A stretch of DNA of 64,000 nt from Flavobacterium buctense (lineage in GTDB: Bacteria > Bacteroidota > Bacteroidia > Flavobacteriales > Flavobacteriaceae), in the NCBI RefSeq assembly GCF_014486695.1, contig NZ_JACTAB010000002.1:310001-374000 (forward strand). Reading direction: 5' to 3'. Below the pieces are notes generated by a model. The model was not told where the DNA came from. It saw nothing but the letters and a program-made list of their open reading frames with translations, and made no database searches. The stretch's first letter is position 1; each line of letters opens with the position of its first letter. The position numbers were made by a program, and so were the translations under genes. Below, one piece after another: positions 17,448-25,359 of this stretch.

Positions 17448-17609
17448 ATGAGCAAAAGAACGTTTCAACCATCGAAAAGAAAAAGAAGAAATAAACACGG
17501 ATTTATGGACAGAATGGCTTCTGCAAATGGAAGAAAAGTCCTTGCGCGTCGTAGAGCAAAAGGAAGACATAAGTTGACTGTATCTTCTGAACCAAGACAC
17601 AAAAAATAA
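17448..17609 (+). CDS. rpmH: 50S ribosomal protein L34
   Basis: A 53-residue, strongly basic protein starting [19 protein letters not shown] and containing [17 protein letters not shown], the unmistakable L34 signature. It is too short to pass a 60-residue ORF cut-off. It has its own promoter and terminator. In many bacteria rpmH sits beside rnpA and dnaA near the origin; here it is alone, which is common in Bacteroidetes. Confidence 0.97.
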
Positions 17610-17632
17610 TGATTAGCTACTAATCAATATCA

Positions 17633-17665
17633 AGCCGTTACTTTTATTAGTAGCGGCTTTTTTTT
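17633..17665 (+). terminator. Terminator after rpmH
   Basis: AGCCGTTACT (17633-17642) pairs with AGTAGCGGCT (17649-17658) with one G-U pair, followed by eight T. Confidence 0.8.
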
Positions 17666-17694
17666 AAACCTGTTCATAAATATTGATAATTTTT

Positions 17695-17778
17695 AGGAGC
17701 TATTTCCCGCTTTACACTCCAATCTTTTTAATTTTAAAGCAAATTAAAAAGGATTTCCGTTGCAATCGGGGCAAGAGC
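17695..17778 (+). repeat. Structured intergenic element (TTTCCCGC ... ATCGGGGC)
   Basis: A compact element between rpmH and carB. It begins AGGAGCTATTTCCCGC and ends near ATCGGGGCAAG. CCCG (17706-17709) can pair with CGGG (17767-17770), enclosing a perfect 11-base hairpin, CTTTTTAATTT/AAATTAAAAAG (17724-17734 with 17741-17751). I recall similar GGAGCTATTTCCCGC...CGGGGC elements as abundant intergenic repeats in Flavobacterium genomes, but I cannot check copy number. Only one copy is present in this window. Confidence 0.55.
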
Positions 17779-17801
17779 CATGCATAACAAAACAACTAAC
17801 T

Positions 17802-17853
17802 AATTCTAAGAAGTCTAACGATCTAAAAATCTAAGAAGTCTAAAAATCTAACT
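17802..17853. repeat. AGAnnnTT word array before carB
   Basis: Read on the minus strand, the region is a run of words: AGATTTTT, AGACTTCTT, AGATTTTT, AGATCGTT, AGACTTCTT, AGAATT. It ends 3 bases before the carB ATG, so it must form part of the carB leader or promoter. No consensus -7 box is visible there. Confidence 0.7.
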
Positions 17854-17856
17854 ACA

Positions 17857-20709
17857 ATGCCTAAAGACAACTCCATCAAATCGGTTTTAATTATTGGTTC
17901 AGGACCTATTGTTATCGGACAAGCCTGCGAATTTGATTACGCCGGTTCTCAATCTGCACGTTCACTCAGAGAAGAAGGAATCGAAGTCATCTTAATCAAT
18001 TCCAATCCGGCCACGATTATGACAGATCCAAGCATGGCTGATCATGTTTACCTTTTGCCTTTAACCACCAAATCAATCATCCAAATCCTAAAAGAACATC
18101 CGCAAATTGATGCGGTATTACCAACCATGGGTGGACAAACCGCTTTGAATCTTTGTTTAGAAGCTGATGAAAAAGGCATTTGGCAAGATTTCGGAGTAAG
18201 ATTAATCGGGGTTGATATCAATGCCATCAACATTACCGAGGACAGAGAGCAATTCAAACAATTATTGGAAAGAATAGGCGTGCCAACTGCACCGGCGAAA
18301 ACCGCAACCTCTTTCTTAAAAGGAAAGGAAATTGCCCAGGAATTTGGCTTTCCACTAGTAATTCGTCCATCGTTTACTTTGGGTGGAACCGGAGCGGCAT
18401 TCGTACACAAAAAAGAAGATTTTGACGACTTATTAACCCGTGGTTTAGAAGCGTCACCTATACACGAAGTCTTAATTGATAAGGCTTTACTAGGCTGGAA
18501 AGAATACGAATTAGAATTATTACGCGATCAAAATGACAACGTAGTAATAATCTGTTCCATCGAAAATATGGACCCAATGGGAATCCATACGGGAGATTCT
18601 ATCACCGTTGCTCCGGCCATGACTTTATCCGATACAACATTCCAAAAAATGCGTGATATGGCAATTCTGATGATGCGCTCTATCGGGAATTTTGCCGGAG
18701 GTTGTAACGTGCAATTTGCCGTTTCACCGGATGAAAAAGAAGACATTGTGGCGATTGAAATCAATCCACGTGTTTCTCGTTCTTCCGCTTTAGCGTCAAA
18801 AGCAACGGGTTATCCGATTGCGAAAATTGCAACCAAACTAGCTTTAGGATACAACCTAAACGAATTACAAAACCAAATCACCAAATCCACTTCGGCCTTA
18901 TTTGAACCAACCTTAGATTACGTAATCGTAAAAATCCCGCGTTGGAATTTCGACAAATTTGAAGGTTCAGACCGAACGTTAGGATTGCAAATGAAATCGG
19001 TTGGAGAAGTAATGGGCATCGGACGTTCGTTCCAAGAAGCCCTGCATAAAGCGACTCAGTCTTTAGAGATTAAGCGAAACGGAATCGGAGCTGACGGAAA
19101 AGGCTATAAAAACTACGAGCAAATTATCGAGAAACTGACTTTCGCGAGTTGGGACCGAGTTTTCGTGATTTACGATGCGATTGCTATGGGAATTCCATTG
19201 AGCAGAATCCACGAAATCACTAAAATAGATATGTGGTTCTTGAAACAATACGAAGAGTTGTACTTATTAGAAAGAGAAATCTCCAATTACAAAGTTGACA
19301 CTTTACCCAAAGAATTATTACTCGAAGCCAAACAAAAAGGTTACGGAGATAGACAAATAGCCCACATGATGGGTTGTTTAGAAAGTCAGGTCTACAAGTT
19401 GCGCGACGAAATGAATGTAAAAAGAGTTTACAAATTGGTTGACACTTGTGCGGCCGAATTTAAAGCTTTAACACCATATTATTACTCAACATTCGAAGCC
19501 GAAATTCAAACGGCTAACGGAGAAAGATACGTTCACAACGAAAGTATCGTTACTCCGAAAAAGAAAGTCGTGGTTTTAGGTTCGGGACCAAACCGTATCG
19601 GACAAGGAATTGAGTTTGATTATTCTTGTGTTCACGGGGTTTTAGCCGCCAAAGAGTGTGGCTATGAAACCATCATGATCAATTGTAATCCGGAAACAGT
19701 TTCAACCGATTTTGATACGGCAGATAAATTATACTTTGAACCGGTATTTTGGGAACACATTTACGATATCATTCGACACGAAAAACCGGAAGGCGTAATC
19801 GTTCAGTTAGGCGGACAAACCGCATTAAAATTGGCTGAAAAATTAGACCGTTACGGCATCAAAATATTAGGAACTTCTTTCGATGCATTGGATTTAGCCG
19901 AAGACAGAGGTCGTTTCTCCGACTTGTTAACCGATTTAAAAATTCCATTCCCACAATTCGGAATTGCTGAAAATGCTGATCAAGCCTCGGCTTTAGCAGA
20001 TGTTTTGGATTTTCCGCTATTGGTTCGTCCTTCTTATGTATTAGGTGGACAAGGCATGAAAATCGTAATCAACAAGCAAGAATTAGAAGAACACGTAATC
20101 GACTTGTTGAAAAACATTCCGGGGAACAAATTGCTTTTAGACCATTATTTAGATGGTGCAATCGAGGCAGAAGCGGATGCTATTTGCGACGGTGAAAACG
20201 TATACATCATCGGAATCATGGAACACATCGAACCTTGTGGTGTGCACTCGGGCGATTCGAATGCGACTTTGCCACCGTTTAACTTAGGCGAATTTGTAAT
20301 GCAACAAATCAAAGACCATACGAAGAAAATTGCTTTAGCTTTAAGAACCGTAGGTTTAATCAATATCCAGTTTGCTATTAAAGACGATATCGTTTACATC
20401 ATAGAAGCCAATCCGAGAGCGTCGCGTACCGTTCCATTTATTGCGAAAGCGTATGGTGAACCGTATGTAAATTATGCCACGAAAGTAATGTTAGGCGAAA
20501 ATAAAGTAACCGATTTTACCTTCAACCCACAACTAAAAGGTTATGCGATTAAGCAACCGGTATTCTCTTTCAGCAAATTCCCGAATGTGAACAAAGCACT
20601 CGGACCGGAAATGAAATCAACAGGAGAAAGCATCTTATTCATAGATGATTTGAAAGATGACCAGTTCTACGAATTGTACTCGAGAAGAAAAATGTATTTG
20701 AGTAAATAG
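17857..20709 (+). CDS. carB: Carbamoyl-phosphate synthase large subunit, lacking the MGS domain
   Basis: Large subunit (950 residues) that makes carbamoyl phosphate for pyrimidines and arginine. Both ATP-grasp halves are present: the N-terminal half opens IIGSGPIVIGQACEFDYAG and the second half VVLGSGPNRIGQGIEFDYS. Biotin-carboxylase-like loops GGTGAAF and GGQGMKI bind ATP. The protein stops just after LGPEMKSTGES, whereas the E. coli enzyme has about 120 more residues forming the methylglyoxal-synthase-like allosteric domain. Control by UMP or ornithine is therefore probably absent or different. No carA is adjacent. Confidence 0.95.
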   Translation: MPKDNSIKSVLIIGSGPIVIGQACEFDYAGSQSARSLREEGIEVILINSNPATIMTDPSMADHVYLLPLTTKSIIQILKEHPQIDAVLPTMGGQTALNLCLEADEKGIWQDFGVRLIGVDINAINITEDREQFKQLLERIGVPTAPAKTATSFLKGKEIAQEFGFPLVIRPSFTLGGTGAAFVHKKEDFDDLLTRGLEASPIHEVLIDKALLGWKEYELELLRDQNDNVVIICSIENMDPMGIHTGDSITVAPAMTLSDTTFQKMRDMAILMMRSIGNFAGGCNVQFAVSPDEKEDIVAIEINPRVSRSSALASKATGYPIAKIATKLALGYNLNELQNQITKSTSALFEPTLDYVIVKIPRWNFDKFEGSDRTLGLQMKSVGEVMGIGRSFQEALHKATQSLEIKRNGIGADGKGYKNYEQIIEKLTFASWDRVFVIYDAIAMGIPLSRIHEITKIDMWFLKQYEELYLLEREISNYKVDTLPKELLLEAKQKGYGDRQIAHMMGCLESQVYKLRDEMNVKRVYKLVDTCAAEFKALTPYYYSTFEAEIQTANGERYVHNESIVTPKKKVVVLGSGPNRIGQGIEFDYSCVHGVLAAKECGYETIMINCNPETVSTDFDTADKLYFEPVFWEHIYDIIRHEKPEGVIVQLGGQTALKLAEKLDRYGIKILGTSFDALDLAEDRGRFSDLLTDLKIPFPQFGIAENADQASALADVLDFPLLVRPSYVLGGQGMKIVINKQELEEHVIDLLKNIPGNKLLLDHYLDGAIEAEADAICDGENVYIIGIMEHIEPCGVHSGDSNATLPPFNLGEFVMQQIKDHTKKIALALRTVGLINIQFAIKDDIVYIIEANPRASRTVPFIAKAYGEPYVNYATKVMLGENKVTDFTFNPQLKGYAIKQPVFSFSKFPNVNKALGPEMKSTGESILFIDDLKDDQFYELYSRRKMYLSK

Positions 20710-20764
20710 TATTAAGACGAAAATATTAAGTAGTAAGATGAAACCGTTACGACTTGTAGCGGTT
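20708..20764 (+). terminator. Direct repeat plus terminator after carB
   Basis: Two 15-mers, AGTATTAAGACGAAA (20708-20722) and AGTAGTAAGATGAAA (20729-20743), differ at two bases. They are followed by the hairpin AACCGTTAC-gactt-GTAGCGGTT (20742-20764) and a T-rich tail. The hairpin serves the carB side, and the DUF2721 stop begins one base later. Confidence 0.6.
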
Positions 20765-21166
20765 TTATTTTTTACTCTCTTCCTCCAAATCACTCAAATG
20801 AAGTCTAAGAGCGGTTACCGATATACTAATTTCCCAAAATGATATTGCTAAGGAAGTGAGCAAACACAACAAACTCGCAGCAAAAAGGTAAATTCCGGAG
20901 GTTTGCCATTCTACAAATAAACACAACATCGCAAACACGGAAAGAAACAAACACAAAACTCCAAAAAGTTGCATATAGCGAATCAAGGAAAGTCTCAAGT
21001 TGAGGTTTCTAATTTGCAGCAATATGCTTTTGGTGTGTACTTCATCATAATGTTTTTTTAAACTGCGTACGATTTGTGCAATCGTCAAAAACCTGTTGGT
21101 GTAAGCTAATAATATCAAAGAAGTTGCTGAAAATAAAAGCGCCGGAGTTTCTATGGAAAGTGTCAT
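20765..21166 (-). CDS. DUF2721 family membrane protein
   Basis: A 133-residue membrane protein with three hydrophobic segments: ALLFSATSLILLAYTNRF, YMQLFGVLCLFLSVFAMLCLFV and GIYLFAASLLCLLTSLAI. The ANR/TNRF motif after the first segment and the RNLNLRLSLIRY linker fit DUF2721, a family of unknown function. It is probably a single-gene unit between carB and htpG, bounded by hairpins on both sides. Confidence 0.8.
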   Translation of the reverse strand: MTLSIETPALLFSATSLILLAYTNRFLTIAQIVRSLKKHYDEVHTKSILLQIRNLNLRLSLIRYMQLFGVLCLFLSVFAMLCLFVEWQTSGIYLFAASLLCLLTSLAISFWEISISVTALRLHLSDLEEESKK

Positions 21167-21173
21167 TTGATGA

Positions 21174-21201
21174 ACGAATTAAGAATTACGAAGTTCGACA
21201 A
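21174..21201. repeat. Four tandem degenerate 7-mers
   Basis: ACGAATT, AAGAATT, ACGAAGT and TCGACAA follow without gaps, 8 bases upstream of the DUF2721 start. This is the same 7-mer family as the arrays at 50.9 and 58.1 kb. Confidence 0.6.
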
Positions 21202-21213
21202 TTAATTCTAATA

Positions 21214-21248
21214 AAAAAACCTGCAAATTTTCACTCACAGGTTTTTTT
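21214..21248. terminator. Terminator after htpG
   Basis: AAAAAACCTG (21214-21223) pairs with CAGGTTTTTT (21238-21247) across a 14-base loop. It can act in both orientations and lies directly 3' of htpG. Confidence 0.7.
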
Positions 21249-21275
21249 TACTATTGCTTTTTGGCTAATGCCTAA

Positions 21276-23177
21276 TTACTTGATTAACTCAAAACTTCTC
21301 TTAACAAAAGCAGTTAATTCTTCGCCTTTTAATAATCCTTGAGAAATCTTGGCTAAGTCTAAAGCTTGTTTGACTAAGCTTTCTTGAGCTGACTTATCCG
21401 GTGTGTTTAAAATGGTTGTGGCCAAATTAGAGTTGGTGTTCACTACCAAATTATACATCTCAGGGAAATTCCCCATACCGAACATACCGCCGCCACCGGT
21501 TTGACTCATTTCTTTCATTCTTCGCATGAATTCCGGTTGGGTGATGATAAATGGTGCTGCACCACTTTCCATTGGTTCCAATTGTACCGAATAGTTAGCT
21601 TTTGGTACAATTTCTTCCAAAACTGTTTTCAATTGGGTTGATTCTTCCTCTGACAATTTTGAAATTTGAGTGTCCTCTTTTTGAATTAATTTGTCAATAT
21701 GGTCAGAATCTACTCGAACAAAAGTCAGGTTCTCATTATCGCTTTCTAATTTCTGAATCAAATGCGAAACGATTGGCGAATCTAATAAGACAACTTCATA
21801 ACCTTTTTCTTTTGCGATTTCAATGTAACTGTGCTGTCCTTCTTTGTTTGAAGTATACAATACCACTAATTTTCCGTTTTTGTCGGTTTGGTTCGTAGCA
21901 ATGGCTTCTTTCAATTCGGCTAAAGTGTAATATTTGTTATCTACTGTTGGATACAAAACAAAATCACCGGCTTTTTCATAAAATTTTGGTTCCGATAACA
22001 TACCATATTCCAAAACGATTTTGATGTCATTCCATTTTTGCTCGAAGTCTTCGCGGTTTTCGTTGAATAACGATTTCAATTTGTCAGCGACTTTACGCGT
22101 GATATAATTCGAAATTTTCTTCACATTTCCATCGGCTTGCAAATAAGAACGTGACACATTCAACGGAATGTCCGGAGAATCGATTACGCCTTTCAGCATA
22201 CCTAAAAACTCAGGAACAATTCCTTCAACGTTGTCTGTTACATAAACCTGATTTTGGTACAATTGGATTTTATCTTTCTGTAATTGCAAATCGGCTGACA
22301 TTTTCGGGAAATACAAAATCCCCGTTAAGTTAAACGGATAATCCACATTCAAGTGAATATTGAACAATGGTTCTTCAAACTGCATTGGGTACAATTCGCG
22401 GTAGAAATTTTTATAATCTTCGTCGGTCAAATCTACAGGTTGCTTTGTCCACGCCGGATTCGGATTGTTGATGATGTTGTCAACTTCAACTTCTGTAAAA
22501 ATGTTGTCTTTATCTTCTTCAGCAACTGATTCTCCTTTTTTCTGTTCGATTTTTTCTTTTCTGGTACCAAATTTAATTGGCACAGGCATGAATTTATTGT
22601 ATTTGGTCAACAACTCACGAATTCGGTATTCTTCTAAAAACTCTAAAGAATCTTCAGCAATGTGTAAGATGATTTCGGTTCCTCTGTCGGTTTTGTCATG
22701 TGGTTCTAATGTAAATTCCGGACTGCCATCACAAGTCCAATGTGCTGCCGGTTCGTCTTTAAATGACTTGGTGATGATTTCTACTTTTTCGGCTACCATA
22801 AAGGCAGAATAGAAACCTAATCCGAAGTGACCAATAATGCCTGAATCTTTGGCAGAGTCTTTGTATTTTTCCAAAAACTCTTCCGCTCCGGAAAAAGCCA
22901 CTTGGTTGATGTATTTTTCGACTTCTTCAGCAGTCATTCCAAGACCTTGGTCAATTAAGTGTAGTTTTTTGCCTTCCTTGTCGATTTTTACTTCAATGAT
23001 TGGATTGCCATAGTCTATTTTGGCTTCGCCAATACTAGTTAAATGTTTTAATTTTAAGGTTGCATCCGTTGCATTGGATACTAATTCACGCAAGAAAATT
23101 TCGTGGTCGCTGTATAAAAACTTCTTGATTAGCGGAAAGATGTTTTCTACTGATACATTAATTTTTCCTGTTGTCAT
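21276..23177 (-). CDS. htpG: Molecular chaperone HtpG (Hsp90)
   Basis: Cytoplasmic Hsp90 ATPase of 633 residues. The GHKL ATP-binding domain (about 1-220) contains YSDHEIFLRELVSNATDA, DQGLGMT and IGHFGLGFYSAFMVA. The middle and C-terminal dimerisation domains follow. ATG 23177 (MTTGKINV) is chosen over an in-frame start 24 bases upstream. The upstream region has an exact -7 box and short inverted repeats that may be operators. CIRCE (the HrcA operator) is not present. Monocistronic. Confidence 0.96.
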   Translation of the reverse strand: MTTGKINVSVENIFPLIKKFLYSDHEIFLRELVSNATDATLKLKHLTSIGEAKIDYGNPIIEVKIDKEGKKLHLIDQGLGMTAEEVEKYINQVAFSGAEEFLEKYKDSAKDSGIIGHFGLGFYSAFMVAEKVEIITKSFKDEPAAHWTCDGSPEFTLEPHDKTDRGTEIILHIAEDSLEFLEEYRIRELLTKYNKFMPVPIKFGTRKEKIEQKKGESVAEEDKDNIFTEVEVDNIINNPNPAWTKQPVDLTDEDYKNFYRELYPMQFEEPLFNIHLNVDYPFNLTGILYFPKMSADLQLQKDKIQLYQNQVYVTDNVEGIVPEFLGMLKGVIDSPDIPLNVSRSYLQADGNVKKISNYITRKVADKLKSLFNENREDFEQKWNDIKIVLEYGMLSEPKFYEKAGDFVLYPTVDNKYYTLAELKEAIATNQTDKNGKLVVLYTSNKEGQHSYIEIAKEKGYEVVLLDSPIVSHLIQKLESDNENLTFVRVDSDHIDKLIQKEDTQISKLSEEESTQLKTVLEEIVPKANYSVQLEPMESGAAPFIITQPEFMRRMKEMSQTGGGGMFGMGNFPEMYNLVVNTNSNLATTILNTPDKSAQESLVKQALDLAKISQGLLKGEELTAFVKRSFELIK

Positions 23178-23209
23178 ATGATTATTTTTTATGTTAAACA
23201 ATTTGACAT

Positions 23210-23251
23210 TGGATAGTCAAAACTAATACCAATTGTGTTGTCTATGACAAA
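23210..23251 (-). promoter_or_regulatory. htpG promoter with inverted repeats
   Basis: The minus strand carries TAGTTTTG at 23225..23218 (-7 box), with a -33-like TTTG at 23251..23248. Two small inverted repeats flank it: TTTGAC...GTCAAA around 23212-23221 and TTGTC-TAT-GACAA at 23238-23250. These could bind a heat-shock regulator, which is inference. Confidence 0.5.
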
Positions 23252-23316
23252 TTGACGTAGTAACAATTCTACAAGTTTTTGGCGAGATTATGTAAAGATT
23301 TAATCAAAAATGCCCG

Positions 23317-23324
23317 TATATTTG
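23317..23324 (+). promoter_or_regulatory. -7 box for the lipoprotein/OmpA operon
   Basis: TATATTTG, an exact -7 consensus, lies 28 bases before the ATG at 23353. Confidence 0.6.
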
Positions 23325-23352
23325 CTTAACAAAATATAAATATATAATTAGG

Positions 23353-23826
23353 ATGAAAAAAATTATTTTACTGAGTTTATTATCTGTTTTGATTTTATCT
23401 TGCAAATCGAATTCGGCTACCAGCACCAAGATTGACTCAAATTCTCAGATGGCAATTAAAGGAGAATGGAAAGTTTCTTCGGTTTATTACCCCGGTTCGG
23501 AAGTAATTAAAGTTACCTCGTTTGACCTTGCAGATTCCAAGTGTTTTGTTGGAAGTACATGGAAATTTGTTTCTATGAGTAACAAAGGGAATATGGCTTT
23601 AAACAGCCCAAGTTGTACAGCTTATTCTACACCAATTTCGTGGTTTATTAACAAAGAAGGCGAATTTGTCTTGAAAATCTTGGACGAATCTAAAGCAAAG
23701 ACAGTTAAAACAGGTTATGTCTTGAGAGTAGCCAATCAAACTGGCAGTTCTTTTCAGTTGATTGACAAAATCAATGTAGGCGGAACTTTAACGGATGTAG
23801 TATACCAATTTGAAAAATTAAATTAA
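23353..23826 (+). CDS. Lipocalin-like lipoprotein
   Basis: A 157-residue lipoprotein with a classical signal peptide and lipobox LILSC at residues 13-17. The mature part begins with a Ser/Thr-rich linker, then GEWKVSSVYYPGSE and a beta-rich domain. This resembles the small lipocalin-like lipoproteins common in Flavobacteria. It is co-transcribed with an OmpA-family lipoprotein gene 7 bases downstream, suggesting a shared envelope role. The exact family is uncertain. Confidence 0.75.
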   Translation: MKKIILLSLLSVLILSCKSNSATSTKIDSNSQMAIKGEWKVSSVYYPGSEVIKVTSFDLADSKCFVGSTWKFVSMSNKGNMALNSPSCTAYSTPISWFINKEGEFVLKILDESKAKTVKTGYVLRVANQTGSSFQLIDKINVGGTLTDVVYQFEKLN

Positions 23827-23833
23827 AAGAAAA

Positions 23834-24529
23834 ATGAAAAAATATAGCGCAATTTTATTAGGAAGTTTAATGGTTTTGTCAACGGTCTTTACCAGTTGTG
23901 AAGCTGTAAAAAATACCAGTAATTCACAACGTGGCGTAGCGATTGGTGCAGTAGGTGGTGCTGTTTTAGGCGGCGTTTTAGGAAACAATATCGGAAAAGG
24001 TGGAAAAGGTGCTTTGGGCGCTGTTCTTGGTGGAATAATTGGAGGTGTTGCTGGAGGTGTTATTGGTAACAAAATGGACAAACAGGCTAGAGAAATTGAA
24101 ACTGCTTTACCTGGTGCACAAGTGGAAAGAGTAGGTGAAGGTATTCGATTGGTTTTAGGGGAAAATGCAGTGCGTTTTGACACTAATAAATCAACTTTAA
24201 CTGCCACAGCTAAAGCCAACTTGGATAAATTGGTTCCTGTTTTCAATCAGTATCCGGATACCAACATTCAGATTTATGGTTACACTGATAGTACTGGAAG
24301 TCCGGAATACAATTTAACGTTATCTGACCAGAGAGCTGCTTCGGTAAGATCTTATTTGACTGGAAAAGGTTTGTCTTCTACAAGATTTGTAACTACAGGT
24401 TTGGGAATTGCAGATCCTATAGCAACTAACGATACTCCGGAAGGAAGAAGTCAAAACCGTCGTGTTGAGTTTGCTATTACCGCCAACGAAAAAATGATTC
24501 AGGAAGCTCAAAAAGAGGCCGGAAAATAA
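23834..24529 (+). CDS. OmpA-family lipoprotein with glycine zipper
   Basis: A 231-residue outer-membrane lipoprotein. The signal peptide ends at lipobox FTSC (residues 19-22). A glycine-zipper region (about 33-80; GAVGGAVLGGVLGNNIG, GGIIGGVAGGVIGNKMD) probably inserts in or packs against the membrane. A C-terminal OmpA domain (about 105-220) binds peptidoglycan, with the motifs YGYTDSTGSPEYN and RSQNRRVEF. It tethers the outer membrane to the cell wall. A strong terminator follows. Confidence 0.9.
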   Translation: MKKYSAILLGSLMVLSTVFTSCEAVKNTSNSQRGVAIGAVGGAVLGGVLGNNIGKGGKGALGAVLGGIIGGVAGGVIGNKMDKQAREIETALPGAQVERVGEGIRLVLGENAVRFDTNKSTLTATAKANLDKLVPVFNQYPDTNIQIYGYTDSTGSPEYNLTLSDQRAASVRSYLTGKGLSSTRFVTTGLGIADPIATNDTPEGRSQNRRVEFAITANEKMIQEAQKEAGK

Positions 24530-24553
24530 TAATTTATTTTCTTATACATACGA

Positions 24554-24590
24554 AAAGCGTTCATTACCCAATGAACGCTTTTTTTATTTT
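24554..24590 (+). terminator. Terminator after the OmpA-like gene
   Basis: AAAGCGTTCATT (24554-24565), loop ACCC, AATGAACGCTTT (24570-24581): a perfect 12-base stem followed by a T run. Confidence 0.85.
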
Positions 24591-24687
24591 CATTTATTTT
24601 GAACAACATTTAACAAAATTTTTTGTTTAATTATTTTTTAAAATGATTAAACGATTGTAAATTTACATATCCTTTAAAAATTATAGT

Positions 24688-25359
24688 ATGGCCACAACGA
24701 AACGCGCTAAAACAAACAAAAACATTATCGATGACAATCGTATTATTGAAATGTATATGAATGATGTTTTGGAATCCAATGAGGAACCCAAGAATGCATT
24801 TATGTTTTGTAAGAAGCATGAAATAGCTGAAAGTGATTTTTATGCATTCTTTGCTTCGTTGGAAACTGTAAAGCAAACCATTTGGGTAAAGTTTTTTGAA
24901 AATGCTACAGCCACCATTGAAAAGGAGTCAGCCTTTGAAAGTTATTCCGATAAAAATAAATTGTTGACACTTTATTTCACGTTGTTTGAAATACTAACAC
25001 TGAACAGAAGTTATGTTCTTTTTTCACTAAAGGAAAATAAAGAGGGTTTAAAAAACCTTAAAAATTTAAAGCTTTTCAGAAACCATTTTAAAGAATATAT
25101 CGTAGATGTAGTGAAGTCAAAACCCTCAGAGCAATTCGGGAAAGTGGCGAAAGTAACCGAACCTGTTTTCTCTGAAGGTGCTTGGCTTCAGTTCTTATTC
25201 ATACTGAAATTTTGGATGGATGATACCTCTAAAAGTTTTGAGAAAACAGATGTATTGATTGAAAAATCTGTGAATACCGTAGTTGATTTATTAGACACAA
25301 AACCTTTAGAAAGTTTGTTTGATTTAGGCAAATTTCTTTGGAAAGAAAAAATGCAATAA
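24688..25359 (+). CDS. TetR-like regulator paired with an ABC1 kinase
   Basis: A 223-residue, all-helical protein. The N-terminal basic stretch and the segment AFMFCKKHEIAESDFYAFFASLETVKQTIWVKFF resemble a TetR-type helix-turn-helix in spacing, though it is divergent. The C-terminal part resembles the TetR C-terminal ligand domain found next to ABC1 kinases in Bacteroidetes. Its TAA is immediately followed by the ATG of the kinase gene, so the two are translationally coupled. A near-consensus -7 box TAAATTTA (24658-24665) precedes it. It may be a regulator or a kinase partner. Confidence 0.7.
   Translation: MATTKRAKTNKNIIDDNRIIEMYMNDVLESNEEPKNAFMFCKKHEIAESDFYAFFASLETVKQTIWVKFFENATATIEKESAFESYSDKNKLLTLYFTLFEILTLNRSYVLFSLKENKEGLKNLKNLKLFRNHFKEYIVDVVKSKPSEQFGKVAKVTEPVFSEGAWLQFLFILKFWMDDTSKSFEKTDVLIEKSVNTVVDLLDTKPLESLFDLGKFLWKEKMQ

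Noticed and set aside
17292..17600. N-terminal extension of the minus-strand TPR-like gene up to 17600
   Set aside because: This stretch is antisense to rpmH and its promoter, and the shorter form starting at ATG 17291 has a natural membrane-anchor N-terminus.
23818..24246. 142-residue minus-strand Pro/Thr-rich frame
   Set aside because: It is a shadow of the glycine-zipper and OmpA coding sequence on the plus strand; GGC/GGT codons read backwards give Pro-rich sequence.
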